A DNA stretch of 64,000 nt, taken from Eisenbergiella tayi. Its GTDB lineage: Bacteria > Bacillota > Clostridia > Lachnospirales > Lachnospiraceae. The translations under genes and the position numbers were made by a program. A model generated the notes under the pieces. It saw only the letters and a list, made by a program, of their open reading frames with translations, was not told the origin of the DNA and ran no database searches. Positions 1-9,077 of this stretch are shown piece after piece (position 1 is the stretch's first letter; every line of letters begins with the position of its first letter). Where the stretch lies: positions 72,084 to 136,083 of the forward strand of contig NZ_MPDJ01000013.1 of assembly GCF_001881565.1 (NCBI RefSeq). The letters are read 5' to 3'.

Positions 1-24
1 GAGTATCTGAGAAAAAGGATAACC

Positions 25-699
25 ATGAAATTATTACTTGTAGAAGACGACAAAGAACTGAACCGGACTCTTACCTATCAGCTGGAAAAAGAAGGCTTTG
101 CCGTGGATTCCTGTCTGGACGGGGAAGAAGCCTGCTATTATATGGAAGAAGGACTCTACGATCTCGTCCTTCTGGATCGGATGCTTCCGAAGCTGGACGG
201 CATTGGGGTGCTGACGGAAATGCGGAAAAAAGGCGACATGACTCCTGTCATCATGCTCACCGCTCTGGGAGCCCTTACGGATAAAATAACCGGCCTGGAC
301 TGCGGGGCCGATGATTATCTGGTAAAGCCCTTCGATTTTGAAGAACTGGCCGCCCGCATCCGGAGCATAGGAAGGCGGCCCCGGCGGATGGAAGCCACTG
401 AAAAGCTCACCTTCGCAGACATCAGCTATGAACCGGTGGAGGCCAGGCTTACCGGCCCTGAGGATACCTGTTCCCTCTCCAGACGGGAAGGGGCTCTCAT
501 GGAAACCTTTCTGCGCAACATTGGCCAGTCCCTCTCCCGCCCGATTCTGCTGTACCGGGTCTGGGGGCCGGATACGGACGTGGAGGAGGGAAATCTGGAT
601 AACTATATTTATTTTCTGCGCAGGCGTCTGAAAGCAGTGGGCAGCCGCGTGCAGCTGAAAACCGTCCGCAGTATCGGCTATCGTATGGAGGACTGCTGA
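25..699 (+). CDS. OmpR/PhoB-family response regulator
   Basis: Cytoplasmic DNA-binding regulator of a two-component system, activated by phosphotransfer from the kinase encoded directly downstream. The receiver domain spans about residues 1-115, with the acidic pocket at E7-D9, the phospho-accepting Asp at D51 (VLLDRMLP), T79 and K101 (LVKPFD). A winged-helix DNA-binding domain spans about 125-224, ending in SIGYRMEDC. Length 224 aa is normal for the family. The start has an AAAAAGGA ribosome site 8 bases upstream. The stop precedes the kinase ATG by one base, so the two are co-translated. The target genes cannot be read from this window. Confidence 0.93.
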   Translation: MKLLLVEDDKELNRTLTYQLEKEGFAVDSCLDGEEACYYMEEGLYDLVLLDRMLPKLDGIGVLTEMRKKGDMTPVIMLTALGALTDKITGLDCGADDYLVKPFDFEELAARIRSIGRRPRRMEATEKLTFADISYEPVEARLTGPEDTCSLSRREGALMETFLRNIGQSLSRPILLYRVWGPDTDVEEGNLDNYIYFLRRRLKAVGSRVQLKTVRSIGYRMEDC

Positions 700-700
700 A

Positions 701-2002
701 ATGTTCCGTCAAGTACACCGCCGTCTCACCTTTTTATGTGCAGGCATCACAATCCTGGTACTGATCCTCATGTCCTGCAGCTATCTTTATATTTCCGAAA
801 AAAATCTGAGGGAATCCAGTTTTACCTCTTTTCAAAACGATATGAATACCCTGCTGTCCAATCTGGAAAACCAGACGGTCATCACCCATGAATGGCTTTC
901 CAAGATGGAAGGAAACGGTAAATATCTCCTGAGCCTGAGAGATAACGGGCAGGATTTTCTCTGGGGGCGCCAGGAACACGATCCCGCCTACCGGGAAGCC
1001 ATTGACGCCGGCTGGAATTATTATGATGCTAATTCCGGCGGGTTTCCTTCCGCGCAGCCTTTTACTATCCGGCATCAGGAATTTTCTTTTTCCTCTTCCG
1101 GCGGAAAAAATGACGATTATTACGGATGCATCGCTTTTTCTTCCCGTGATACCGGCACTCTCACCATCCTGATTCTTCGTTCCATGGGAAACCTGCAGGA
1201 ACGCATCCAGACGCAGCGAAATTCCTTTCTTATCCTGATTGTTTCCGCCTCACTTGTCCTGGCCTTTTTTTCCTACCTTTTTACAGGCCTGCTTCTGAAG
1301 CCCCTGAAAAAAAGCCGGCAGAGCCAGATTGAATTTGTCGCCGCCGCATCCCATGAGCTCAGGACCCCCTTATCCGTGATTCTCTCCGCCAGCAACGCCT
1401 GCCGGAAGGCTCCGCCTGAGGAGCAGGGAATGTTTTTTGACATCATAAAAAAAGAAGGGGATGCCATGTCGGGCCTGATCTCCGATCTGCTTACCCTTGC
1501 GGGCGCGGACAGCCATTCTTTTACCATCCGGGCTGCTTCCTGTGAACCGGATACCCTGCTTTTGGATACCTTTGAAGCCTTTGAGCTTCTTGCGCGGGAA
1601 AAAGGATATCATCTTTCCATACAGCTGCCTGAAGAAAAAACAACACCCGTCTTCTGCGACAGCGATCGCATCCGTCAGGTGTTGTCTGTTTTACTTCATA
1701 ATGCCTTCAGCTTCTGTCCTTCCGGAAGCAGGATTACCCTCTCCCTGAGCCAGCAGGACAAAATAACCTCCGTCAGCGTTGCCGATAATGGACCGGGAAT
1801 ACCGGACGACAGAAAAGCCCATCTGTTCGATCGCTTCTACCGGGGGGATTCCTCCCGCCAGGACACCGGGCATTTCGGCCTGGGGCTTTCCATTGCCCGG
1901 GAAATCATGGATGCCCATCATGGAAGCCTCACCGTTTCCGACACTCCGGGCGGCGGCTCCACCTTTACCTTAATCCTGAACAACTACCGGAAAAAGCCCT
2001 GA
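701..2002 (+). CDS. membrane sensor histidine kinase
   Basis: Sensor kinase partner of the upstream OmpR-type regulator. The N-terminal membrane segment (about residues 8-29) and a second one (about 170-195, LILIVSASLVLAFFSYLF) enclose an extracytoplasmic sensor of about 140 residues. Then follow the HisKA dimerisation helix with the phospho-His motif AAASHELRTPLS, the N box (LLHNAFSF), the G1 box DNGPGIPDD and the G2 box HFGLGLSIARE. All catalytic motifs are present, so it should be active. Its 3' end overlaps the convergent aminopeptidase gene by 19 bp. The signal sensed is unknown. Confidence 0.92.
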   Translation: MFRQVHRRLTFLCAGITILVLILMSCSYLYISEKNLRESSFTSFQNDMNTLLSNLENQTVITHEWLSKMEGNGKYLLSLRDNGQDFLWGRQEHDPAYREAIDAGWNYYDANSGGFPSAQPFTIRHQEFSFSSSGGKNDDYYGCIAFSSRDTGTLTILILRSMGNLQERIQTQRNSFLILIVSASLVLAFFSYLFTGLLLKPLKKSRQSQIEFVAAASHELRTPLSVILSASNACRKAPPEEQGMFFDIIKKEGDAMSGLISDLLTLAGADSHSFTIRAASCEPDTLLLDTFEAFELLAREKGYHLSIQLPEEKTTPVFCDSDRIRQVLSVLLHNAFSFCPSGSRITLSLSQQDKITSVSVADNGPGIPDDRKAHLFDRFYRGDSSRQDTGHFGLGLSIAREIMDAHHGSLTVSDTPGGGSTFTLILNNYRKKP

Positions 2003-3309
2003 CACAGACGAACCAGATATTCCGTGTCCTTTTCTCCTGCCGTTTCAAAGGCGGAATGCATTGCCAACTGCGCAAGGCCGATATCCGCCGCAGGTATGGA
2101 AACATGTGCTGAGGATATGTTCCCCAGCGTAGAACCTCCGGGAACATCGGCACGATTGGCAAAGTTCTGGCAGGGGATATCCTGCTCCCGGCAGATGTCT
2201 CGTATCACCGCCGCCGAATAGGCATCCGTGGTATATTTCTGGCTTCCCTGGAATTTCAGCACAATACCGCCGTTTAAGTAAGGGCGGTTGGTAGGATCCG
2301 ATTTTTCCGGATGATTGGGGTGCACTCCATGGGCATTATCGGCCGACAAAAGGAAGCTTTCCGACAGAATATCCCTCTTCTGCATGCCGTTTCGCCCGCA
2401 GGCATCACAAATACAGTCTATTATATCGGACAGGAAGGTGGAATCAGCCCCCTGCTTGGTGCCGCTTCCGATTTCCTCATTATCAAAAAGTGCATAAACC
2501 GCGCCGTATTCCCCTGCGGCCGCCCTGTCCTCTTTCCCCTTCTCAGAAGCAAGAAAGCCCATAAGAGTCCCATAGGCACACTGCAGATCATCCAGCCTGG
2601 GAGAGCCGATAAATTCGCCTTCCACTCCCATGCGTCTTCCTTTTTCCCGGCAGTAAAGATAAAGATCGGAGGCCAGGATTTGTTCTTCCTCGATCCCCAG
2701 CGTATCCGCGCAAAGTTTTTTCAGGCTGTTCTTCTTTTCTTTTTCCTCTCCATCCCCGCCTCCATAAAGCGGAAGCAGATCCACCTGAGGGTTATAGGCA
2801 AATCCTTTGTTGATTTCCCTGTTAAAATGGATGGCTACATTGGGAATGACGCATAAATCCCTGTCAATATTCAAAAGACGGGTGACAAGCTTACCGTCTT
2901 CCTTCACAACAACCCGCCCCGCTATGGACAGAGGCCTGTCCAGCCAGGTAGACATAATCATAACGCCATAGCCTTCCGCATTCAGCTTCACATAACGCCC
3001 TTCCACATCCATTTCGGGTGTTTCCTTCACCTTAAAGCAAGGGGAATCGCTGTGGGATGCCACGATGCGTATCCCCTTTATCTCCCCTTCCGGAATCCGG
3101 AAGGCGATCAATGCCGAGCCATTTCTTACCGTATAGTATCTTCCGCCGGGTTTCACTCCTGCTGCTTCTTCCCCTGTAATCCTGGCGTATCCCGCCTTTT
3201 CAAGCATCTCTGCCGCATTGGAAACGGCATGGAATGCGGTGGGACTGTTATCGATAAAACGAAACAGCCCCTCAGTCATTTTTCCTGTTTCTGTCATTTT
3301 GTTCTCCAT
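1984..3309 (-). CDS. M18 family aspartyl-type aminopeptidase
   Basis: Zinc metallo-aminopeptidase of the M18 family (DAP/ApeB type), which removes acidic or other N-terminal residues from peptides in the cytosol. The family metal and catalytic motifs are visible: ASHSDSP near residue 84, DNEEIGSGTKQG in the middle, ADNAHGVHPNHPEKSDP, and the C-terminal NISSAHVSIPAADIG followed by MHSAFET. Length 441 aa matches the family. It stands alone, convergent with the histidine kinase. A TATAAT -10 hexamer on this strand lies at 3446-3451, without a convincing -35 box. Confidence 0.93.
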   Translation of the reverse strand: MENKMTETGKMTEGLFRFIDNSPTAFHAVSNAAEMLEKAGYARITGEEAAGVKPGGRYYTVRNGSALIAFRIPEGEIKGIRIVASHSDSPCFKVKETPEMDVEGRYVKLNAEGYGVMIMSTWLDRPLSIAGRVVVKEDGKLVTRLLNIDRDLCVIPNVAIHFNREINKGFAYNPQVDLLPLYGGGDGEEKEKKNSLKKLCADTLGIEEEQILASDLYLYCREKGRRMGVEGEFIGSPRLDDLQCAYGTLMGFLASEKGKEDRAAAGEYGAVYALFDNEEIGSGTKQGADSTFLSDIIDCICDACGRNGMQKRDILSESFLLSADNAHGVHPNHPEKSDPTNRPYLNGGIVLKFQGSQKYTTDAYSAAVIRDICREQDIPCQNFANRADVPGGSTLGNISSAHVSIPAADIGLAQLAMHSAFETAGEKDTEYLVRLCQGFFR

Positions 3310-3481
3310 TCGTGCTCCTGTCTGCGCGCTTTTGCATATATACTTCCAAAGCCGCTCTCAAACCAAAAAGCGGCAACGGTTCCGTACCTTTCAGTTACCG
3401 CTTTTTTCAGTTATCCGGTGGTATCTTTTTTTCCACGTAATCTATATTATACCACCCTGACCAGCCTATAGTATACCGCAT

Positions 3482-5095
3482 TTATTCTATTTTGCGCAAA
3501 TCACATCTGCTGTTTTTCTGATACAGAAGAAAAGAAACCGCCAGAAGAACCATCACCATCATTCCCATGAACAAATCATCGGAAATCCCTGCCAGCAGTA
3601 CGCGCAGCCCTACGGGCACAAGAGCAAAAAGCATTCCTCCCAGGACAGCTGTCATAGTAGCCCCGCTTTGTTTGACAACTGTAGTCTCATTATCCCAGTT
3701 GAATACCGGCATCTTCAGATTGACCGTGATCCCGAATACCACGGAAAAACAGGCATAGGCTCCGGGAACCAGAAACAGCCAGACCGGATTGACGTCTCCT
3801 GTCTGTCCTGAGATGACAAGGACCGCCCCGGATATCAAAACCGCCGGCAGCATCAGGGAAAGGCCTACCAGCATCTTACTGTCCAGAATCGTCCGGGCAG
3901 GTATCGGAAGCGATTTGGGGATCCACCACTGCTTTCCCTCCATGGATATGGAAGAGGCGGTGGTGCTGCCCATCATCAGCATCAGGGACAGAAGGAAGGG
4001 AACCAAATTTCCCAAAGGGAATGGCAATGTCAGCGATTCCCCGCCGCTCATGGTCAGATATCCCTCCAGCTTATCGATTCCTGTGAATGCCAGCATAACG
4101 GCAATCGCTACCATAAGAATATACCCAATCAAGGTATTCAGGACATAAATATTTGATGCAAAGTACCTCTTAATCTCTTTTATATACAGAGCCTTAAGAA
4201 GAGAGCTCTTTTTTTGTGCCTGCATCCGGTAATTCTTTTTTGCAGCATGAGAGTGCAGGGCGCTGCTGATACTCACATATTTCCACTGCACCAAAGCGGA
4301 AAACAGCAGGAAAACCCCGAGCGATATCGCAGGAAATCCTGCAATCGCCGCAATATTTCCGCCGACAATCCCTGCCGTATACATTCCGGCCAGCGGATAA
4401 ATACGATTTACCTGATCCACTCCCAGCTTAATCATTCCTGCCATATCCGCCATATTCATATCCTCCGCCCGGAAGGAAAACAGCAGAGAAAGGGCAAGGA
4501 CTCCCATGGTACAAACCAGAGAAAGGAAAATGATAAGTATATTTTTATGTTTTACCCTGGAACCGGCCGCCATAATCAATGTTCCCAGCAAAGAGGCTGC
4601 GGTCAGAGGAACCAGCGGCACAAACAGGACGCTTATGGCTGCTGCCGCGTAAAACCAGGGGGAAGGGCCTGCCATCCAGCCATACAGCAGACAGGAGGGA
4701 ACCATAGTCAGCAGGGACAGCATAAGCGAGCTCACATACATATGGAGCAGACGGCTTACAATGATGGAAAAGGGTCTGACCGGCAGTGCCGTAAGCATAT
4801 CATAATCCCCTGCGGCAAATAAAACCGGACCGGCCTTGAACAAGGTAAACACAAATATGGCAAGACTGGAAACAGCAACCACAAACCCGGGAACACTGTC
4901 GGCCGCCCCCGCGGCACACAGCATAAAGGCAGCTCCCGCCGTATAGAACACCAGCATAATTCCTAACAGGATATATACGGAAAGCAGCAGGAGCAACCGC
5001 CTTTTTTTCCTTGCATCCCTGCAGTGTATGGCCTCATTGATACCGAATCCCTTTAAAAGCTGTATTTTCAACAGCAAGAAGCTCTGGCTAATCAC
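3482..5095 (-). CDS. ABC-2 type exporter permease subunit
   Basis: Large integral membrane protein of 537 aa with around a dozen hydrophobic segments in two similar halves, matching the ABC-2/putative ABC exporter permease group. It overlaps the 3' end of the ATPase gene by 8 bp, so the two are translationally coupled and should form one exporter. The charged cytoplasmic linker near residues 285-310 (AAKKNYRMQAQKKSS) separates the halves. Substrate unknown; paired systems of this kind in Firmicutes export antimicrobial peptides or lipids, but nothing here decides between them. Confidence 0.85.
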   Translation of the reverse strand: MISQSFLLLKIQLLKGFGINEAIHCRDARKKRRLLLLLSVYILLGIMLVFYTAGAAFMLCAAGAADSVPGFVVAVSSLAIFVFTLFKAGPVLFAAGDYDMLTALPVRPFSIIVSRLLHMYVSSLMLSLLTMVPSCLLYGWMAGPSPWFYAAAAISVLFVPLVPLTAASLLGTLIMAAGSRVKHKNILIIFLSLVCTMGVLALSLLFSFRAEDMNMADMAGMIKLGVDQVNRIYPLAGMYTAGIVGGNIAAIAGFPAISLGVFLLFSALVQWKYVSISSALHSHAAKKNYRMQAQKKSSLLKALYIKEIKRYFASNIYVLNTLIGYILMVAIAVMLAFTGIDKLEGYLTMSGGESLTLPFPLGNLVPFLLSLMLMMGSTTASSISMEGKQWWIPKSLPIPARTILDSKMLVGLSLMLPAVLISGAVLVISGQTGDVNPVWLFLVPGAYACFSVVFGITVNLKMPVFNWDNETTVVKQSGATMTAVLGGMLFALVPVGLRVLLAGISDDLFMGMMVMVLLAVSFLLYQKNSRCDLRKIE

Positions 5096-5801
5096 CTTTG
5101 ACCACCTCCATAAATACCTCCTCCAAAGATTTCCCGTGAGTCAGCTCCGAAGTCTCCCCTGACACCACAAGTTCTCCATTCTTGATGATTGCGATTTTAT
5201 TGCACAGCTTTTCCGCCACATCCAGCACATGCGTGGAGAAAAAAATGGCGCTGCCTTCCTTGCAAAGCTCATGCATTTTCTGCTTGAGCACTACGGAGGC
5301 GCTGGGATCCAGCCCCACGAAGGGTTCATCCAGAACCAGAAGCTTCGGCTTATGAATCAGAGCGGATATAATGGCAAGCTTCTGCTTCATGCCATGAGAA
5401 TAGGAAGAAATCAAATCTCCCAGACTGTCCGTAATTCCGAACTGTTCCGCGTATTCCCGGATCCGCTCCGTTCTCACCCCGGAATCCAGACGGAAAATAT
5501 CCGCAATAAAATTCAAATACTGAACTCCGGTAAGATGCTCATATAAATCCGGATTATCCGGGATATAGGCCAGCATGGATTTGCACAGCAGCGGTTCCCT
5601 CTCAATGGAATGCCCGTCAATGAGAATTTCTCCTTCTTCAAAATCCAGGATTCCCACCGCCGCTTTGATCGTTGTTGTTTTGCCCGCCCCGTTATGTCCG
5701 ATAAATCCGTAAATATCACCGGGAAGGATTTCCAGGTTCAAATGGGAAACCGCCTTTTTCCCGCCCTTGTAGGTTTTTGAAAAATCAGTAATCTTTAACA
5801 T
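5088..5801 (-). CDS. ABC transporter ATP-binding protein
   Basis: Nucleotide-binding subunit of an ABC-2 exporter, 237 aa. Walker A is GHNGAGKTTTIK near residue 35, the signature is YSHGMKQKLAI, Walker B is LLVLDEPFVGLDP and the switch His lies in FFSTHVLD. It is the middle gene of a regulator-ATPase-permease operon: the regulator ends 3 bases before this start and the permease start overlaps its end. Confidence 0.93.
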   Translation of the reverse strand: MLKITDFSKTYKGGKKAVSHLNLEILPGDIYGFIGHNGAGKTTTIKAAVGILDFEEGEILIDGHSIEREPLLCKSMLAYIPDNPDLYEHLTGVQYLNFIADIFRLDSGVRTERIREYAEQFGITDSLGDLISSYSHGMKQKLAIISALIHKPKLLVLDEPFVGLDPSASVVLKQKMHELCKEGSAIFFSTHVLDVAEKLCNKIAIIKNGELVVSGETSELTHGKSLEEVFMEVVKGD

Positions 5802-5804
5802 GCT

Positions 5805-6329
5805 TCACTCCTGTTCTTCCTCACATGGAGAGGAAATAAATGTAATCCTCCTGGGCCTGCGTCCTTCCTCAGGCTTGTTATAAATGTACTCATTAAATAC
5901 GGCTCCGATTTTACCCGACATCTCCATATACTCCTCATCCGTAAGAAGCAAAGTGGAAGTGGTCAGACTCAGCATATCCTTCCTGAAATCATTGCCTTCA
6001 TCAGCGAAATAACCGGTAAAAGAAGCCATCAGGGAAAACAGGGCGGATTGAATCAGCCCTTCCACACTCTTCCTGTCGCCTTCACCCAAAGGCTGTTTCA
6101 CCAGAGCATACGTCTTCTCCACCGTCCCCCTTTTCCTGCATTCCCGTATCACCTCAATACATCCCGCCTCATACAGCACCTTGATATGGCGGTAAAGGCT
6201 GGCTGTGGGAATATCATTCAGCTCCTCCTTAAAAGAAGCCGCCGTCCCTTCCTCATGCAGTATCAGATATTGGATAATACGCTGCCTCACAGGATTCATT
6301 ACCACCCGGATAAATTCCTGCTGGTTCAT
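5805..6329 (-). CDS. winged-helix transcriptional regulator of the ABC operon
   Basis: Protein of 174 aa with an N-terminal ArsR-like winged helix (NPVRQRIIQYLI, then TASLYRHIKVLYEAG as the recognition region) and a C-terminal alpha-helical domain of unknown ligand. It is the first gene of the exporter operon and probably controls it. The C-terminal half has no cysteine cluster, so a metal sensor is unlikely. The AT-rich region upstream of its start contains palindromes suitable for autoregulation. Confidence 0.82.
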   Translation of the reverse strand: MNQQEFIRVVMNPVRQRIIQYLILHEEGTAASFKEELNDIPTASLYRHIKVLYEAGCIEVIRECRKRGTVEKTYALVKQPLGEGDRKSVEGLIQSALFSLMASFTGYFADEGNDFRKDMLSLTTSTLLLTDEEYMEMSGKIGAVFNEYIYNKPEEGRRPRRITFISSPCEEEQE

Positions 6330-6344
6330 TCCAACCGCTCCCTT

Positions 6345-6425
6345 CTCATTATTATCATTTATGATATTATTCTCATAAGTAATAACATTTTTCTTACCCT
6401 GATATTATCACTTTTGTATTACTGT
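6345..6425. promoter_or_regulatory. AT-rich promoter region with small palindromes
   Basis: Between the exporter regulator (minus strand) and the anchored protein gene (plus strand). It holds the inverted repeat ATCAT-TT-ATGAT (6356-6367) and two copies of TGATATTAT. Probably the promoter/operator of the exporter operon; no experimentally known site is recognised. Confidence 0.35.
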
Positions 6426-6617
6426 GTCAACCCAATAATACAGTTTTCCATTTTGTCCCTTCCATTTTCCTTCCGAACAATCCGATAATCCCCCATTCTC
6501 TTAATACCCATTCCCCTCACACGCTCCTCCAACGATCCTCCTCCGGGATTGACAATCCTCTGTCTCCTTTGCTACAGTAAAAGAAATAACATCACCGATA
6601 AAAAGGGAGGGCATTTC

Positions 6618-7517
6618 GTGAAGAAAAAAATATGGGAAGCCGCTGTCATGGTTCTTCTGGTTCTGTCCGTCACTCTCAACCTCATTCTCCTTTGCTTCTG
6701 CCTGGGCTTAAAGAAACAGAACACACAGCTGAGCGGGGAAATATCCGCCATTCCCCAGCAAGTCGACGCCAGCCTGCAGACTGCCCTGGCACGCATAGAC
6801 GCGCTTCAGAATGAGTCCCAGAGCATCACTTCTTATTTTTCCATTGATTTCGGAGCCTTGGAAAAAGGAATGGCAGATACAAAGGTACGTTTTGCCCTGA
6901 AGGAAATGGCGGCAGGAAGTACTGTCCACGTAGGATGGTATGACGGAGAAAAGGAACAGACACAGGAAGCCCGCCCTGCTGAAAACGGTTTCTTTGAAGC
7001 TGACCTCTCCATACCCGTAACCTGCAGAAATGGCACCATCAGCCTGATATACAATGATGGAAGCACAGATACCGTAGAGATTCCGGAACCGAACCTGGAT
7101 GTTTTTTCCCACTATTTAATCCAATGGAACGCCTACGGAGATCTTGGCTGGCACCGGACAGGCGGTTCCCCGGAAACCACCTTCACAGCCAACGCCGAAA
7201 TCAGCAGTACCGGGCCTGACAGCAATAAAGGAAGCCGTGCCATGCTTTATTTATACCGTAATGAAGAACTCCTTGAAAAAACACTGTTATTCGAAAATGC
7301 CTATGGCTACTCCAATAACGGCTCCTGCATCGAAACTACCTTCCCCCCGGAAGACGGCGACATATTAAGCCTCCGCCTGGTCATAACAGATACCCTGGGA
7401 TATACCTACGAAAAAACCCTCGATCAACTCCTTATCCCTGATAAAGGAGCCGTACCGGAATTCGACCCGTCTTTTGACCGTGCAGGGGGTATGCGGATAA
7501 TTCCGCCGGAAGACTGA
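6618..7517 (+). CDS. membrane-anchored extracellular protein, function unknown
   Basis: Predicted 300-aa protein starting at GTG 6618, chosen because an AAAAGGGAGG ribosome site ends 7 bases upstream and the protein then opens with a Lys-rich stretch and one membrane segment (about residues 5-30, typical of an uncleaved signal anchor). A short helix rich in Gln and Ala follows (about 35-70), then a beta-rich extracellular part with Gly, Thr and aromatic residues. It resembles Ig/beta-sandwich surface proteins, but no family is recognised. Monocistronic; followed directly by a long hairpin repeat. Confidence 0.7.
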   Translation: MKKKIWEAAVMVLLVLSVTLNLILLCFCLGLKKQNTQLSGEISAIPQQVDASLQTALARIDALQNESQSITSYFSIDFGALEKGMADTKVRFALKEMAAGSTVHVGWYDGEKEQTQEARPAENGFFEADLSIPVTCRNGTISLIYNDGSTDTVEIPEPNLDVFSHYLIQWNAYGDLGWHRTGGSPETTFTANAEISSTGPDSNKGSRAMLYLYRNEELLEKTLLFENAYGYSNNGSCIETTFPPEDGDILSLRLVITDTLGYTYEKTLDQLLIPDKGAVPEFDPSFDRAGGMRIIPPED

Positions 7518-7519
7518 GA

Positions 7520-7830
7520 GGGAGCGGATAAAAAACATGTGCCCTGCTTCCCTGCCCCGCCCTCTGTCCGGCAGTGTGTTTTATACGTCACCAGGTGCAG
7601 ACAAAAAAAGAGGCTGTTTCTAACTATTTTGCTCCTTCACTCCGCTGCCAACGCGGCTGAACTCCTCCCTTTGGTCGTCAAACAACGCCGCTGGGGACGG
7701 CAGTGGAGCGTAGGAGCAAAATAGTAAGAAACAGCTCTCTTTTTTTGAGATGCGCCTGGTGACGTATAAAACACACTGCCGGACAGAGGGCGGGGCAGGG
7801 AAGCAGGGCACATGTTTTTTATCCGCTCCC
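7520..7830. repeat. 311-bp near-perfect hairpin repeat (MITE-like)
   Basis: The arms 7520-7595 and 7755-7830 are exact reverse complements over 76 bp, beginning GGGAGCGGATAAAAAACATG. Inside them the pairing continues imperfectly to a centre near 7675, including a terminator-like AGAAACAGCTCTCTTTTTTT tract. Mirror-image open frames on both strands are a consequence of the symmetry and are not genes. The structure fits a miniature inverted-repeat element or a very strong bidirectional terminator; no target duplication is evident. Confidence 0.8.
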
Positions 7831-7845
7831 GGCATTAAGCTTTTC

Positions 7846-7875
7846 TTTACATCGGATCTCTTCTTCTGGTATACT
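7846..7875 (+). promoter_or_regulatory. sigma-A-type promoter
   Basis: TTTACA at 7846-7851, an 18-base spacer and TATACT at 7870-7875, just outside the hairpin repeat and facing the small ORF and the CD3324-like gene. Both hexamers are one mismatch from consensus. Confidence 0.55.
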
Positions 7876-7938
7876 ATAGGGGACAAATAATATTTCTTTA
7901 TTTTGAGAACTTAGTTTTATAAGGGAGGTGGGTAACTG

Positions 7939-8010
7939 ATGAATCACAAATCAGACGAAATATTTAAGAAGCATATTCAAAGACAAAAATTATCCCATGC
8001 AGAGCATTGA
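7939..8010 (+). CDS. short ORF of 23 codons, possibly a remnant
   Basis: ATG at 7939 with a strong AAGGGAGGTGG ribosome site and a promoter 65 bases upstream. The peptide is hydrophilic, with the segment FKKHIQRQKLSHAEH at its end. It may be the 5' stub of a disrupted gene or a small leader for the gene at 8154. No family recognised. Confidence 0.3.
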   Translation: MNHKSDEIFKKHIQRQKLSHAEH

Positions 8011-8153
8011 TTATGTGAAGGCATTTTTCTTTATCGGAGGCTGATATTCAGCCGGGTAGGGTGAAATGTTCTGTATGGGAAAACAAGGACGTACGCATCA
8101 CATATTCATGTTCTGCACTTATTATACGAAAAATAATAAGGAGCGGATTGATT

Positions 8154-8420
8154 ATGAAATGCATAAATGCAGCACAGATATTACCGGAAGATTTGCTGGC
8201 GGAAATACGCCGCTATACCAATGGGGAACGGCTTCTTTATATTCCGGAAGAATCCCGGAGAAAGGGCTGGGGTGAAAATAACGGCTCCCGGAATTTTTAC
8301 CGGAAACGAAACGAAGAAATGAACCGTTTATATGAGGCCGGAAGCACCGTACCCGAACTTGCGGAGACCTTCCATCTGGCAGAAAATACGGTAAGAAAAA
8401 TTATATATGGCAAACAATAA
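8154..8420 (+). CDS. CD3324-like HTH protein
   Basis: Small 88-aa protein. The start at 8154 is preferred over an upstream in-frame ATG because AAGGAG lies 10 bases before it and because relatives, as I recall them, begin MK-NAA-ILPE. The N-terminal half carries YTNGERLLYIP and a RKGWGE-NGSR motif; the C-terminal half is a helix-turn-helix (VPELAETFHLAENTVRKIIY). Probably a small DNA-binding regulator, widespread in Clostridia and of unknown target. Confidence 0.75.
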   Translation: MKCINAAQILPEDLLAEIRRYTNGERLLYIPEESRRKGWGENNGSRNFYRKRNEEMNRLYEAGSTVPELAETFHLAENTVRKIIYGKQ

Positions 8421-8423
8421 CAA

Positions 8424-8511
8424 AAAAACAGAGCCCCGGGAAGTTGAAATGTTTTCCTTTTATCAGTGATGCTGCTTAAAAGGAAGCAAATCAATTACGG
8501 GCTCTGTTTTT
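8424..8511. terminator. bidirectional terminator with nested stem
   Basis: AAAAACAGAGCCC (8424-8436) pairs with GGGCTCTGTTTTT (8499-8511), with a second inner stem TTCCTTTT/AAAAGGAA. T-runs on both strands suit the convergent CD3324-like and rhodanese genes. Confidence 0.8.
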
Positions 8512-8514
8512 CTT

Positions 8515-8952
8515 TTATTCTCCGCTTACCGTTTCATAAGGCCAGTCCATGATTCCTCCAAAATCATAGATCTTCGTGTATCCCGCTTCCACCAGCTTTT
8601 TAGCGGCCTGTGCGCTTCTGTTGCCGCTGCGGCAGTATACGAGGATCTCCTGACCTGCATCCGGAAGCTGATCCGGCATTTCCGTGCCTATCGTCTCATT
8701 AGGTATCAGTATCGCTCCGGGTATGTGGCTTTCCTCATATTCATCCTGCGTCCTCACATCCAGGATAATAATGTCATCTCCCGAATCCATTCTCTCTTTT
8801 GCTTCCTCTGCCGTAATTTTATGATATTCCCCTTTCATTTCGTCCTCCTGTTTTGTTCCACTATTTTCACTGCGGCTGCCGCAGGCTGCGAGAATTCCCA
8901 CAAGTACTACGGTTATGAGAATAACCGGAATTATTCTTTTTATTCGGTTCAT
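8515..8952 (-). CDS. rhodanese-domain lipoprotein
   Basis: Sulfurtransferase-type protein, 145 aa. A lipoprotein signal peptide ends in the lipobox LAAC (about residue 24), so the protein should be tethered outside the membrane. The rhodanese fold follows (ITAEEAKERMDSGDDIIILDVR..) with the active-site loop VYCRSGNRSAQAA carrying the catalytic Cys. Likely role: transfer or disposal of persulfide sulfur at the cell surface. Single gene, with a clear promoter and a palindromic operator. Confidence 0.9.
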   Translation of the reverse strand: MNRIKRIIPVILITVVLVGILAACGSRSENSGTKQEDEMKGEYHKITAEEAKERMDSGDDIIILDVRTQDEYEESHIPGAILIPNETIGTEMPDQLPDAGQEILVYCRSGNRSAQAAKKLVEAGYTKIYDFGGIMDWPYETVSGE

Positions 8953-8978
8953 AATAGGCTGCCTCCTTTTTCTCTATA

Positions 8979-9012
8979 CTGTAATTATATTAATTACAGT
9001 TATATTTGTCAA
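8979..9012 (-). promoter_or_regulatory. promoter and palindromic operator of the rhodanese gene
   Basis: On the minus strand TTGACA (9007-9012), exactly 17 bases, then TATAAT (8984-8989). The -10 box sits inside a perfect inverted repeat at 8979-8999, with arms CTGTAATTA and TAATTACAG and a 3-base spacer. A repressor bound here would block RNA polymerase. Confidence 0.75.
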
Positions 9013-9077
9013 GCTCAATATTATATTTAATAGAATCATTTAATAGATTTCCAATTATCTCTTTAGGTTTTCTTATA

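Noticed and set aside
7539..7886. Two open frames on opposite strands sharing the same peptide start
   Set aside because: They are mirror products of the 76-bp inverted arms, with no ribosome site; not genes.
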